Below, in pieces: positions 47,508 to 60,600 of a stretch of DNA of 64,000 bases. This DNA is from Kingdonia uniflora. Lineage: Eukaryota > Streptophyta > Magnoliopsida > Ranunculales > Circaeasteraceae. Position 1 is the first letter of the stretch. The number at the start of each line of letters is the position of its first letter. The notes under the pieces are model-generated. The model saw nothing but the letters and a program-made list of their open reading frames with translations, was not told the DNA's origin and searched no databases. The stretch lies in contig JACGCM010002335.1 in NCBI GenBank assembly GCA_014058105.1, forward strand, positions 248,001 to 312,000, given 5' to 3'. Made by a program: the position numbers and the translations under genes.

Positions 47508-49600
47508 GGTAAGAACAGTTTACCTACATTTATTTTTATTGTTGAGCATTTACATTTTTTGGCCTTCGCTCATCTCATCTTATTCTGTTTAAAGTTCTTC
47601 TTTAAAATTTGTTTTTAGTAGACATTATATGAAACTTGCCTGTATATGAAGACCCAATTGATACTCAATTGTTTTGGTCTATGGTAGTATATACATCCAT
47701 AATTTATATCATTCAGCTATATTCATGTATTATCCAGAAAATAATAATTTTTAGTTATTTGGATGAATTTCGGGTACCAGGTCCGAAAGGATATTCGAAC
47801 TTTTCATGTACCATATTATGCCATATATATGCCTATAGCTAACTGTGATTATACATTGTTTATGTTGCTGATCAAATTATTCAGAGGAGCCAGAGGTTTG
47901 CTGTATATCAATTCTGTATGTTCTTATGTAATGCCTTTAGTTACATCTAATTGAGACTCATTGGTGCTTCCTTTTCCAGTTGTAGGTAATATAACTCATA
48001 GACAATACTTCTGGTTGATTTATATATTTGAGATCTCTCAACGAATGTAGTTGGAGAGCTACTGCTTTAAAGGGAAGACTAAGACTGGGTCACTGCAAAC
48101 AATGAGATCGGTCAGAGAAGCTAATACAATTGGTAAGAGCATCTCCAATTGTTAGCTTTGGTTTCTACCTAAATAGCTAAAATTGGATGGACAGATCAAC
48201 ATCACTGTGTTGTCTCCAAACGTGGCAAGTAACTAATATAAAGGGTGTGTTGACACTGTTTTTAGTTCTCCTGGCAAAAAAGAATTAACTGGTGCCTTTC
48301 TTGATAGTCTTACATAATCCGATCCGTCAAACAACAGTGTCAAATTAATTCCCTTTTACTAGAGGGACATAAAACAACGAACTATTATTAGTTGGCCCAT
48401 AGCTCCATTTGCCTTAAATTTACAGTCTTAGTCTCTCTTTTTATTCGTTAGCCTGCCATTAAGGATCCTCTAACAAAACTTATATGTACAGGAGAGCAGG
48501 AATTGCAGTTGTCCGTCATCTTAAATAACAATGTCCCTATTCTGTCTGTTGCATTACTCGGGCAAGCCTAGTACCGTGACATTGAAAAAATTTCGAATTT
48601 GGGCAGCTAAAATATATACATTAGCTGGTCTGTAGATGCAGCTTTGTACTATGCTTGTATATTTATATAGTTCATGACTCTTATTTCAATGTATCTGCAA
48701 CTTAATTAAAACCGAGGTCTATGATGATATAACATAAAATTTGTGTATGTCCTTGTACATGCACTGTGGTTTTGTATTTTGTAAGAAAGTTGTGTATTTG
48801 AGAGAAACATGTGGCACAGTTAGGTGTCACATGAAAAACCTTCTTACCCAACTGTCACATAATCATTTATATGAGAAGAGGAACAAGCTGGCAAAAACGC
48901 ATGCAGTATGGACAAGTTGCTTGCTAACCCCAAATATTAAGTTTTTTGCAGTAATATTATGTCGGCTACCCAAGTATTTATTTTACCAAAATATCTCTGA
49001 AAACTTGGAAAATATTCTAAAGACATCCTAAACCTTTTTTTGTTTGAGTTTTCAATTTTGTGTCTTCTTTTCCTAGAAAATAAAATATTAAAGTGTGAAA
49101 CTTCCACCAAATTTCGCAACCAAACACATTTAGGTGATCCATTTTTTAAGTGAAAATTAAGGTAAGTCCGGACCGAGGTCTTGGATTTGATCTTTTGCCC
49201 CTTGGAATAACATTAGAAAAAAACTGATCGTAAACTTAATTGTCCTATACCAGCTCAATTTATTTAGATAAAACAGAAGCTAAGAAACGAATAATGCACA
49301 AAATTTAAATTGATTTGTTTAATCATTCGAATCTGACGTAAGTGTAACCTTTGCGAAATGCAAAGGCAGAAAATTGGATCCAATTCCAGCAGAAAAACAT
49401 CCCTGAAATAATAATACCTGACGTTAGGACAACATTTGAAATCTTTACTATCGTGCGCACAGTGTTTCCTGCTATCGTACGCACTCCACATTTCGATGGT
49501 ACGTACGCATCGTAGTAGGGACTCCTCCTCAACCCTCGTTTCCGCCCCATAACTTTACACATCCATCAACCATTCTCTTCTCTGTATCTGTTTTATGATC
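47508..49600. other. RTEL1 3' flank and intergenic DNA
   Basis: No coding feature is supported. A GAGCATCTCCAATTGTTAGC motif near 48139 is the typical end of a plant MITE, but no partner end was found. AATTAAAACC near 48704 could serve in 3'-end formation. Confidence 0.4.
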
Positions 49601-50498
49601 CATCTATCTATCTTTTTAATCTCAATTTTTCTTCAACTTCAATCAACACTTCTCACAAGGGGTAAAACTTCTCTTACCCACTATTAGATAGATTCTATAT
49701 TACCCATTTAAAGATTTTGTTTTAGTTGATAGGGTGTTAGATTTTGATGAATCTGAAACTGGGTTATCAAGTTTTATCTTTTTAATAGTTGTTTGGGGTT
49801 TGAGGATTGGTTTTTTGTTTAGATGATCAGGTTTGGGATTGTTGGATTTAGTTTGATGTGTGATTGAATACAACTTTGAGTAATGTTTAGATATTTTAGA
49901 TGGAAATTTTTTGTTTTTTTTTGCTGATTGCTTTAGTTTGAAGTTGGGTTTTATGTGTTTAGGAAATTAGATTAGATCTTCATAAGCAATTAATAAGAAT
50001 CTCAATGGGTCTTGTAGGATTTTATGCAGATAAGCAGTTCCATGCAAAAAACAAAAACAAAAATGATGTCTTGAGCTACCTGATATGATCCTTTGGGTTG
50101 TTATATGCTTGAGTCCAGTTTTGAGGGGTAGCTGATGGAATAGTGTGGGTAAATAATCGGGTGAGTTCTGAGATATTTTTTAAGAGTTTCTGATGATTCA
50201 CATGAAAATAAATGGAGTTGGCATTATGATGTGCCATTTTTGTTATTGTGTGTTTGATGAATATCCTTAGCATTATGGTTGACCAAGTGGTTGGTTCCTT
50301 ACGAAATCAGCACGCATAGAACTTAGAAGAAGGGATAATTGCATAGTTGCTTTGTTTTGAGATTGCCCCTCTGACTTCTTTTTCTGTGATTTTTTTTGCT
50401 CAAACGTTAATGAAGTTTTCTTTTCTTCTTTTTTTGTAGAGTTGAATGTTTTGATATTATTTTATTAATTATTGGGAGTTGGAAGAGGAGATTACTAG
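49590..50498 (+). other. Probable 5' leader exon and first intron of the kinase gene
   Basis: A pyrimidine-rich leader-like stretch at about 49565-49660 is followed by T-rich intron-like DNA ending at TACTAG (50493-50498), which can serve as an acceptor before the first coding-like exon. No transcript evidence. Confidence 0.35.
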
Positions 50499-50741
50499 CG
50501 AAAGCCTCGTCTGAGATCAGAACAGTTCAGTGACGTTCAACCGGACACAATTAAGGCAAGAGGGTGTGGCGGTGAAAGGCGAATTGACTCCAAGTTTCCA
50601 CTGAAATCTCCTCTTACCAAGTCTGTTAAATCTGTTGTTGCTTTTCCAAGGACAATAATATCCCGTGAAGGGCCAATAGAGACTAATCAAGATAAGCCTT
50701 GTGATATTTTTGGTGTTCGGGGTGCAAAGGTTTGTACGTAG
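50499..50741 (+). pseudogene. Out-of-frame N-terminal leader of the kinase gene
   Basis: From 50505 the frame reads P-R-L-R-S-E-Q and continues open for 75 codons, with a K-S-P-L-T-K-S-V-K-S segment, like the basic N-terminus of MUT9-like kinases, which begins M-P-x-L-R. The expected ATG is AAG (50502-50504), and an in-frame TAG precedes it (50496-50498). The frame ends at TAG (50739-50741), one frame off from the kinase frame that starts at 50744. It may be a lost start plus a small indel, or an upstream exon may supply a start and unusual splicing may restore frame. Confidence 0.5.
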
Positions 50742-50743
50742 AA

Positions 50744-53700
50744 ATGAGAGAGGTGGTTGTCATTCGAGATGACGCGGCAGAGAGAAATGCAGAAAAATTG
50801 GTTGTAGCCCAGGACGAAGAAAGCACGAGTCCACTTCCTGAAAGGGTACATATCCTTATAGCTTATGTTACTGCTCTAAGCACTTTGTGGTGGCAAAACT
50901 TGGTTCAACTCATATATCCATTTCCTATTTCGTTAACTCAATATTCCTACTCTCTTTTTCGAGTGAACATGTGTAGATATACTACAAATGTTCGTCATTA
51001 TAATATTGTGCATAGAATGCAAATTAAATCTCACTTTGGAGCTTTTTTTACATCATATTTACTTTTGAGAAAAAGAAGAAAAAAAAGCAGTTATTCATAT
51101 ATGCCTCTGCATGCCGTTGTGAATCTTTCTTGCATTTCTAGGTACAATTGGGAAACTCGCCAGTTTACAAGTTAGACAGAAAATTGGGTAAAGGTGGCTT
51201 TGGGCAAGTTTATGTCGGAAGAAGGGTGAGTGGTGGTGCAGGACGCACAGGGCCTAACGCTATTGAGGTATTCTTACATAAACTATTGGGATATATTTGC
51301 ACGTCTCTAGAGATGTGTGTATCTTGTAGCCGGTGATTGCGATAGTGTGTCATTGAGATACACAGAATATAGTCACATGACATATGTTGTGAACGACTTA
51401 CGACAGCAATAAAATATTATGTTTTATTTCTCTAGAGATGTTAAAATATTTTTATGAACTTCTCTACATTTTGATGTAAGTTCAAAACTAACATTTAGAT
51501 TTTGTTTTCACTTACTATGATATCCTATTTCTATGAAGGTTGCTTTGAAGTTTGAGCGTCGGAGTAGTAAAGGATGCAATAATGGCCCTCCTTATGAGTG
51601 GCAAGTTTATAGGTAGGTAAAAACAAGTTGGACTTTCAATTTGGTTTCTAATCTGTGCTTCTAATTGTTTTCCTACTTTCTCATTCTCCAGTGCCCTTAA
51701 TGGTTGTTACGGAATTCCCTTGGTTCATCACAAGGGCCGCGCAGAGGAATATTATGTACTTGTAAGTTCTACAATATAACTAAATAATTGTTTAGTTATG
51801 TGGAGATACCCTGCTTTATCTCTTATGTGATACTCCCTGCAATGGTAACAAAAAGAGTTACAAGAAAGGAAATTAATATCTTGTATGGGGTATCTCAGTT
51901 GTTTATTCAGTCATAACTGACAAAGGGGATCGTCATTGTAAAAATGCAGTGAGGAACTCCAAAAAATAGGTGGTATCCCCAAATATCGTTTCTTCTTTTT
52001 CAATTAAGGTCTTAATGTTAATTTCTAATACTTAAACATACCCACTGTATTGGTTGGTATCAAACAAATTTTCCAGGTCATGGACGTGCTTGGTCCTAGT
52101 TTATGGGATGTGTGGAACTCTCACAACCAGAGGTATGGATCTGGTCCCCTTTCTCTAAATTCTAAATATCACATGTTGATTTTTCTTCTTCACAATTACT
52201 CATTCCTGTGCCACTCTTCAATAGATTGTCTGAAGAGATGGTTGCATGTATAGCAGTGGAGGCAATATCAATACTTGAGAAGCTTCATCTGAGAGGGTAT
52301 TTCTAAATTACCAGTTTGCATTATTTATGTTTAGAGCATCTCCAGTTGTGTTACAAAAACTCTAAAACGTAATATCTCTTATGCTTGCAACACTGCGAAA
52401 TGCAAGATCATAAATTTTTTCTACAGAATTTGAAAATAAAAATATTTGCTCTCTTCAACTTTATTTATATGGTTTTTGCTCCAGTTTTGTGCATGGAGAT
52501 GTAAAACCTGAAAACTTTCTGCTTGGTCAACCTGGGTCCCCTGATGAGAAGAAGCTGTATTTAGTAGATCTTGGTTTGGGTAAGTCATCTATTGATGTTT
52601 ATCTGAAAGTTTGGCGTTGCTACAACATTGTTCTTGGAACTTCTTTTATGAAGCATTTGTGGAAAACTCCTAATTTATATGAAAATCTACCTGTGCTAGC
52701 ATCTAGATGGAGGGACTCCTCGTCTGGCAGACATGTTGATTACGACCAAAGACCCGATGTTTTCAGGTTTGTATATAATTTTATGGTAGGTTACACCATA
52801 TACATGGTTCAAAAGATCAAAGGATACATCAATACGTTGAGTAAATATGTAGAAATTTCTATGGTTGACAACATGGAGTGCTTGAATAAGGCAGCGATAC
52901 TATTTATATACCTAATCAATCTATGGAGTAATCTCTTCAATGTTCATTATAAAAATCAAAATAAAATAGTAATAAATCAAATCGATGTCTCACAATATAT
53001 GATGCTTTCAGTTTTGAAAAACGCATATATTGAATAACTCAATATCTGGGCTGACCAATATATAGGATAGAGTTTGATATTTGATCACTACCTATATCTG
53101 ATGGATGCTAAACTTACTTTGACAGGGGGACAGTACGTTATGCAAGTGTACATGCTCATTTGGGAAGGACAGGAAGCAGAAGGGATGACCTTGAGTCATT
53201 GGCATATACCCTAATTTTCCTCCTGAAAGGAAACCTTCCATGGCAAGGCTTTCAAGTAAGATTGTTTCAAACTTCTAATATGAATTATATATTGCAAAAA
53301 TGTTGGGGTTTTTGTTTTTCTTTTGTATCTTATTTCCATTCTCAATCTGTGCAGGGGGAGAACAAAGGCTTTCTAGTTTGTAAGAAAAAGATGGCAACTT
53401 CTCCTGAGATGTTATGTTGTCTTGCCCCATTACCATTTCAACTATTTCTCGATTCCGTAACCAATATGAAATTTGACGAAGAACCCAATTATTCAAAGCT
53501 TATTTCCCTTTTCGAACACAGCATTGGGTCCAATGCATTGATGCGACCCATTAGAACTGATGGTTCTTTTAAGGTTTTTTCCTTGTCCCACTAAATTCAA
53601 TTTGCTTACAATTTATTTATATTTAAAATACTTGAAGGATCTGCTTCTGTTTTGTAGGTGGGGCAGAAAAGACGGAGAATGGTTGATGGCTTGGAAGATG

Positions 53701-56291
53701 AAGGACAGGCTAAAAAGAAAGTTCGAATGGGTACTCCAGCTAATCAGTGGATCTCTATCTATAATGCAAAATCTTCAATGAAGCAGAGGTAAAGGGGATG
53801 GAATGTTAAATTATGAAACTGACAATTGTTAATTTCAAAGATCAGCGTGAATGGTACGAAGAAAAATCAATTTCTAAAAATAGTGTATTAAAAAGTTTTC
53901 TTGTTTTCCATCACTGCAGATATCATTTTAATGTTATAGATGAGAGACTTGAGGGGCATGTGGAGAGAGGGAAGGAAGATGGTTTGCATATAAGTTGTGT
54001 AGCTTCATCAAAAAATATGTGGGCTCTTATTATGGATGCAGGGACAGGTTTTACTTCCCAGGTGTACGAACTCTCGTCCATCTTCTTGCGTAAGGTTGGT
54101 AGGCAGAACTGTTTTTAATTTTTCCGTCAAACTTAATTTAAGGGTTGTGGTAAATTTTTTGTTATTTCTCTTTTGTCCATTTAGGAATGGATTATGGAAC
54201 AGTGGGATAAAAATTACTACATAAGTTCGGTTGCTGGGGCGTCCAATGGCAATGCCTTGGTGGTTATGTCCAAGGGTAAGCTATATTTTCATCTACATTT
54301 TTACGGATCTAATGTCCAGTACAGTTTTAAAAAAGCAACTGTTTAGGCAGGGCCATTAGTCCACGAGTAAGCCAGTGCCATGGTGAATTTTCAACAAATA
54401 GAGATTGTGTGTGGGACCAACATGTTTCTTTTTACGGCCTAGGACGTTAAATACCTAGGCTTATAATCTGTAGCTAATAAGACAAGACATTAAAATTCTC
54501 TGTGTTCGTGGATGATGAAGGAAAAGGAAAATAAATTCTCGGGAAACCAATTTCCGTGTCTTTGATTTGTGAAAAATTAATTTCCCTTTTCACGATTATT
54601 TGAAAGAGATATTATTATAGAAAATTAAATTCCTGAATACATATTTTCCAAAAAAAAATAAATTCATGGCAAATGCCTGCCTGTATCCGAGTAAGCACCT
54701 ACCAATCTCTTTCATAGGCTGACTGTGTGTACGACGGCTTTACTAAGGCGACCACTCCAGGCGAGTCTGCTTGGCTCGTAGGCAAATTATTTTCATTTGG
54801 AAACATTAATCTTGGGGAAAATTCTGGGAGAAAATTTGAGGTTAATCAATGGGAGGAAATGTATGGAGAGAAATATAGAGATTTAGATTGTGATAATCTA
54901 GACAGAAAAATTGGAAGATATTTTATTTAAATCATCTCAGATGTACTCTAGCCTTAGAATTCGTTTGGGATGGCTTCAACAATATTGATGATATGTTATT
55001 AATGGTTCCCTTCTTTTATAATTACAGGAACAACCTACAACCAACAATCATACAAAGTTAGTGACGTGTTTCCTTATAAATGGATTAATAAAAAGTGGAA
55101 AGAGGGGTTCTTTGTTACCTCCATGACCACTGCTGGTACCAGATGGGGTGTTGTCATGTCACGAAATGCAGGATATTCTAGTCAGGTAGTCCATGTCAAT
55201 CATTTTATGAATATAAACATTTATTGGCGTCAACAACACTTTGAAGGCTGACATTCACGAAGTAAATCTAACTAGTCATCATGAAAATGTGGCACTTGCA
55301 AGAAATTTATCAGAAGGATATATATCATGATTATTTTGTATAGATGGTATATAAAAAGCAAAAGATGTACAGCGACATCTGTTGATATCTGGAAGACTGA
55401 ACCATGATTCTTATAGGAAACAGTATAAGACGTGTATAGTTGTTGACTATGCATGTCCATTTTCAGGTTGTTGAGCTTGATTTCCTGTACCCAAGTGAAG
55501 GTATCCATAAAAGATGGGAGAATGGATACCGGATTACGTCGGTTGCCGCTACAGAAGATCAAGCTGCCATTGTACTCAGTGTTCCCAAGAGGAAAGCATT
55601 AGATGTTACACAAGAAACATTGCGTACTTCTGCTTTTCCAAGTAACCACGTTAAGGTAACAATTATACAGCTCAACTTCTCTTAGATTGTATATGTGTAC
55701 GGTTTCTTTATTTCGGTTGTCAGGTTCCTGCTAAATATAGTTTCATCAGTTGTCCAGGTCTCTTACTTTGCTAGTTTCAGCACCAACACCCATTTTGAAT
55801 GTTTTAGTTGTCCATTTTGCACTTGTGTGTTTGCTCCAAAGAACTCATGCACCCATTGACGATGAAATTACCCCCTTTCCTCAACTTATGTTTCCTCAAC
55901 CAACTCTCAAAAAGATTAGAAAAAGTTTTAGTTGACTTTGTGGTCATGCAAGTTACAAATAATCGCAAATGTAGCAATAAAAAAATACCGAAAAACATCT
56001 CATTAGGAAAGAGAGGGCTTATATAACTTATGTTAGGTCACAGTGTACCATATGATGTTTCGAATAAATAGGGTGTAGTAGTAACCCTATTACATTGTAA
56101 CGTATCATTGGGAGATGAGAGGGAATCTTTACGAAATCAGCAAGCTATACACTTATGTGCAAGAACAAATTAACTTGTAATTTGGTTTCAAAGCTATATA
56201 TGAACCTTTCATTTCTTTTCAAATTTTGCAGGAAAAATGGGCGAAGGACCTTTATATTTCATCAATTTGCTATGGCAGAACGGTATCTTAA
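50744..56291 (+). CDS. MLK: MUT9-like / HD16-type casein kinase 1-like protein kinase
   Basis: Sixteen GT-AG exons give 604 residues: 50744-50845, 51142-51267, 51539-51612, 51692-51761, 52077-52132, 52225-52296, 52485-52579, 52700-52766, 53126-53255, 53355-53573, 53658-53788, 53920-54094, 54185-54275, 55028-55185, 55467-55655, 56232-56291. Kinase features are glycine loop G-K-G-G-F-G-Q-V at 50-57, Lys80, H-G-D-V-K-P-E-N with Asp172, and D-L-G at 195-197, which replaces D-F-G as usual in this family. Residues 381-604 form the plant-specific C-terminal domain, ending S-I-C-Y-G-R-T-V-S. Relatives (MLK/PPK in Arabidopsis, HD16/EL1 in rice) are nuclear Ser/Thr kinases acting in histone phosphorylation, light and clock signalling, and flowering or gibberellin control. 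The kinase and C-terminal regions are intact. Relatives are longer at the N-terminus. The ATG at 50744 is the first one in the kinase frame. Confidence 0.92.
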
Positions 56292-57737
56292 AAGGCTTGG
56301 TTCTCCACACTTATCTATTAAAGAGCAGGTACTGCTTCAGTCATGAGCTTTGCCAATAGCTTTGATTATTCTTTCCATCGCCTATTGGTTTCCCTATGTT
56401 CTTTTGTTATCTCACTTACATCCATCCTTTTAAAAAAAGACAAGTGGAAAGAGTTTATTCTTGTTGTAGCCCTCTTCCCCCAACATATACAGTGTATACT
56501 TCCTGTAACATAATTGTAATTCTACTATCATTATCCTATTTTTGGGAAAAAAAAATCTGGTATGCTGATGCCATCTTCTGGAGGTACTTTTTGACCATAT
56601 GGCCAGTTTTTCTCCACCCTTTACGGAGTTTTAAACCGGATAACACCAAATAGGGATTTATGCGAACATCGAGATAAAGTACGAGGTTATACATGTAATA
56701 AACATCACATTTTACACGGTAACTTGTGTTTTTTCTAGAAGCATACTTTATTCGGGGTTATCTTTGGGAAAACGCGGGCCTGCTTGAAAATTTCGGAGCA
56801 TATTATTATCTACGGCCAAGTTGGGATGGAATTGAATGAAAATAGCATCTTAGAAGATTATGTCCATTTCATACAACGTATTCAATAGAGAAATTTTTCT
56901 GATGTATACATGTCCTACTCCCACTAACTTAAAATACTGAAAAATTCATCTTATTCATGAAAGACAAATTCTTGAGAAGATGTTTGCCCTGGTAGACTTG
57001 GTAAAGTGATCTTTGCAGCCGTTGTCATTAGAGGTGACATTGACTATGTTATCATCCGAAGTCGACCAAATCACTTTGGTTGTAACAAAGGTTTGGATTA
57101 AAAAGATTTTTCAATGAACAACATACATAAACAAGTTATATTCCTCGGGGAATAATCCCTACAGTTAGCTCAGCTTGGTATACTGGAACTGTTTGTGTTA
57201 GGAAACATTTACGGGGCTTTAGACAGTTGCTTTGTACCAAGCGAAGCCATAGTCCCTTTGTCACAGTCGTTCATTTCCATCTCCCTTCAGATTTACTGCC
57301 TAATGATCAATTATTACAAATGGGAAATGTTAAGCTAGCCCTAATGCCGGAAGATGTCCTTGTTTGGTCGAAATCTTTTTTGAATGAATTGTATTCTCTC
57401 TTTCCTTCATTTTGAGTCTTTTAGGTTCTTTTTTAGCTTCCTGACTAACGCAACCTTTGCCAATGTACTTCCTTCATGTTTAAATTTGGATCAAGCATTC
57501 TGAAGAGTTTTCCACATTGGGCTCCAGCAGGTATACTGTTTTGTTTGAGATCACAAACATTCCCCGTGATTTAGCATATTCGTTACATGTGCAAAGATCG
57601 TTTAAATCATTGGGAATCATTTCTGGTATACCAAGCGCGAGCTGCTTTACTTACTCGATTATTAAAGAACAATAAGAAAAGAATGGTAAAGTATAATATT
57701 AACTACAAACTATTCCATTACACGTTCTGAATTCGAA
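56292..57737. other. Kinase gene 3' flank, no gene recognised
   Basis: AT-rich intergenic DNA between the convergent kinase and arabinogalactan peptide genes. The short frame at 57227-57415 is unrecognised. Confidence 0.5.
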
Positions 57738-58011
57738 CTAATGAAAGATATATGTAATGGCAAGAGCTATAAGTAACAAAAAATACGCGATCCCTTGGTC
57801 AATCGCTGTCCCTGCAAAAACACAAACAAACATATTCAGAACAAGCATGGTAATAAATAAACGTGCAAATAAACTCTTTGAAAAATGACTTACCATCGCT
57901 CGTTGGGAGGGGTGCGGTTGAAGGAGCGAGCACTTGCCCGTGGCTCAAATGCAAAAGCGCCAACAAAAAGAACCCGAGAAGCGGTAAAGTTTGCAATCTC
58001 ATCGAACTCAT
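57738..58011 (-). CDS. AGP: Arabinogalactan peptide (GPI-anchored AGP)
   Basis: Two minus-strand exons (58011-57894 and 57811-57738) join through an 82-base GT-AG intron into 63 residues. A hydrophobic signal peptide (about residues 1-26, ending L-S-H-G-Q) precedes a very short mature core, V-L-A-P-S-T-A-P-L-P-T-S-D-G, with Ala-Pro/Ser-Pro-like O-glycosylation sites. The hydrophobic tail T-A-I-D-Q-G-I-A-Y-F-L-L-L then directs addition of a GPI anchor. The D-G-T-A-I-D-Q-G-I-A-Y junction, with the intron in the Gly codon, is typical of the AGP16/20/22/41 peptides. The mature product would be a heavily glycosylated peptide of a dozen or so residues at the outer plasma membrane. An in-frame upstream ATG would add 14 residues; MSSMRL gives the normal signal peptide. 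A second ATG follows at 58002. Confidence 0.88.
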
Positions 58012-58480
58012 GCTTCTTGTAGAATGAAAAGTTATTAGAATTGGTGAGGCCAAGAAGAGAGAGAGGTTTTGTGTGTATATGTATGGGTTTGGTTTGAAGA
58101 GTTTCTAAGAAGGTGAGTGGGTTGGAGTTTACGCGGGTCGTACATGATGGTTTTATTTGGTAGGCGCTTCGTTGACCCGGATCCAACGTTGAGAAGTTTT
58201 TCAAATTCGACGATTCGGAGGCTGCCACGTGGTGTTCAGAAACTTCACTGGACTTCTAGAAGGGCATCAAGACTTTAAATGCTCCATAGTTCATATATTT
58301 GCTGTCAACTCGGATTTCGGAAATGGTTCCGATCACTTTAATACGGTTTCAGACATTTCAAGCACAGCATTAGAGCAAACGGCCTCTAACAATGCTTGCA
58401 TCAACAATAAAGTTGTTTGCGCCTCTATTAGATGAAGTCACTACCAATCATATGACTTAGGCGCCTAACTCATATTAGAT
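58012..58480. other. AGP upstream region
   Basis: This should hold the minus-strand AGP promoter and leader. The plus-strand frame 58229-58435 has no recognised family. No clear TATA box was assigned. Confidence 0.4.
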
Positions 58481-58919
58481 TAAGGGGCGGTTTGTTTTTT
58501 TGCCTCTGAGTTGATCTAAATCTAACTTGATCTTAGTCTAAATCTGACTTCATCTGAGTCCACTTAAGGTTGTTCACTATCTAACTGGATGTCTTGGAGT
58601 GTTTATTTTTTTGGCTACTTAAATATGACTAAAATAGGCAAATACTAAAATATTTCTCTAAACTTATATACAAACACCCCCCTTATTCATCACCAATACC
58701 ACCACCACCACCCCTTCGTCACCAACGTCAACACCATATATACATAGCAAACACAAATACATAGGAAAAAACCCTGTATATATAACAAACACAAATACAT
58801 TGGTTCCTAAAATCAAATACAAATTAACATTAGTTTGAAGTTAGTACAAAAACAAACAAATAAGTCTTAAGAGTTATTACAAAGGCGCAAACAAATAAGT
58901 TCTAATCAACTTAAGAGGG

Positions 58920-59930
58920 CTTGAAGGAAACCAAGATGACGCTCTGGCTCAATCCCCAAAAAAATCACCATGTAGTTGTGCTCATCTTTTACTTCCAACA
59001 ACTTCAAACCCTTGAAAAATAATGGCTTATATATCTCATATGAATTGGCCATATCCTGTAATATCTTCAGAACTTCAGAAGTGGTGTTGTCAATGCTAGC
59101 AAAAGTAAAACTTGCTCATTGGGCATTGAATGTAGATATCAGAGATTAGACCAACTCCATTGGTTCTAATGGTTGAACTACTGCAGCTGATCTTTTCCCC
59201 TTTGATTTAGTAGATCCAACTTGAGACACAGGGGTACGTGGAGTACTACCAGGAGTAGGATGACTAACTGGACTGATAGGGACATCATCAGAAGGAATGG
59301 CATCACCTTCTCATGTATAATCAACATCAGACTGGGGAATTTGTGTATCGTTAATGTTCATATCTTTAGGTAGAGGAACATACTCTGTCTGCTGGGTGGA
59401 GGGTCCACTTTCCATACCTGAAGACCATGCAAAATCCATAGTGGCAGTTAGACCATCAAACAATTTTTCCAATAAATTTCTATGTTGAAGAAGAGCAGTC
59501 TTATACTTTTTAGCCTCATAATTCAGCTGTAAACAAACATGTATAAATTTTTATGTAATCAAATAGTAATGCCATTTTTCATATTAACTTACCACAATGA
59601 TATTTTTGCAAACATCTTCAGGCCAATCAAAGGTGCTTGATACATGATCATATTCATGGCCAGTCCGGTTTATCAATCCTCTCCAAACTTGCCATTGCTT
59701 CTTCATGTAATCTCATTGGTTTTTAAGTTCCTTCTGTTTCAAAACATACTTATCTTGCATGTTGTTCAGCTCCTCTTCAATTGTCTTCGAAGCTAGAGCA
59801 TTAAGAGGAGTTCCAGACACTTTATTTAAGTCTATCTATGTTTGACATTTTAGGATAAAGTGAAGTCTGAACTCTGGATTTTGCTAGAAAAAGCCTTTTT
59901 TCTTTGATGGTATCGACATAACTACACAAT
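58920..59930 (-). pseudogene. PIF/Harbinger ORF1 (Myb/SANT-like) remnant
   Basis: Read leftward from about 59825 the frame gives L-N-K-V-S-G-T-P-L-N-A-L-A, then M-K-K-Q-W-Q-V-W-R-G-L-I and a T-F-D-W-P-E-D segment, landmarks of the plant Myb/SANT-like ORF1 family. An intron-like AC/CT boundary lies at about 59590-59527. Downstream come an acidic/Ser-Pro linker and a C-terminal E-V-L-K-I-L-Q-D-M block (about 59080). In-frame stops at several positions (for example in the Q-W-D-Y-like motif) show decay. ORF1 proteins bind element ends together with the transposase. Confidence 0.65.
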
Positions 59931-60099
59931 AAGAACAAATAGACAAATCAGTTAAACAATTGAGGATGATAAAATTGTGCAAATTCCAATCTGGGTAAGA
60001 TTTATAAACTTGCCAAAGCACTGTTATACCCACAATGCTCTTGGATACATTGTTAGTGCCATTGGTATACCACTATACTTGGATACAACTACTGAAAAT

Positions 60100-60600
60100 A
60101 GTACTAGTTTGGACTTTGCAAGAAAAATAGCTACAGATAAACAGCTACAGTTATAGATAAACAAAAACTAGACAACACATATTTTTGTTAAACAACTACA
60201 TAAAAACAACTATAGTTACATCTACAGATAAACAGATAAACAACTACAGCTACAGATAAATAGATAAACAACAAAGCATCTTTCCTACAAGTACTAATGA
60301 AAGAACAATGTTTTCAACAGAATGCCAAATGACAGATAAACAGAACAACATTCTTGGCTGATGGCAATCACAACTAGATAGGAAGAGGATTAGCACGGTC
60401 AACAAATTTGGTACCACTGTACAGATAAACAGAACAACATATAAGTTTGCTACCACTATGCATATAAGAGGATTAACATATAAGTTTTAGAGTGCATGAT
60501 CGTAGACAGTACACCAAAGTATATGCATTTGATACCACTGTACAGATAAACAAAACAACATTCTAGGCAGACAATAACAGTATTATATACATTTGCTTGA
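60100..60600. repeat. ACAGATAAACA-rich degenerate repeat in the PIF/Harbinger element
   Basis: The word ACAGATAAAC(A) recurs about ten times with irregular spacing, mixed with CTACAG. This is local low-complexity expansion in the non-coding half of the element. Confidence 0.6.

Noticed and set aside
54727..54930. 67-codon open frame in a kinase intron
   Set aside because: It lies inside the 54276-55027 intron, has no recognisable family and is not needed for a continuous kinase frame.
57160..57200. TAGCTCAGCTTGGTA resembles a tRNA D-arm
   Set aside because: No T-arm (GGTTCGAATCC-like) box, acceptor stem or anticodon arm at the right spacing.
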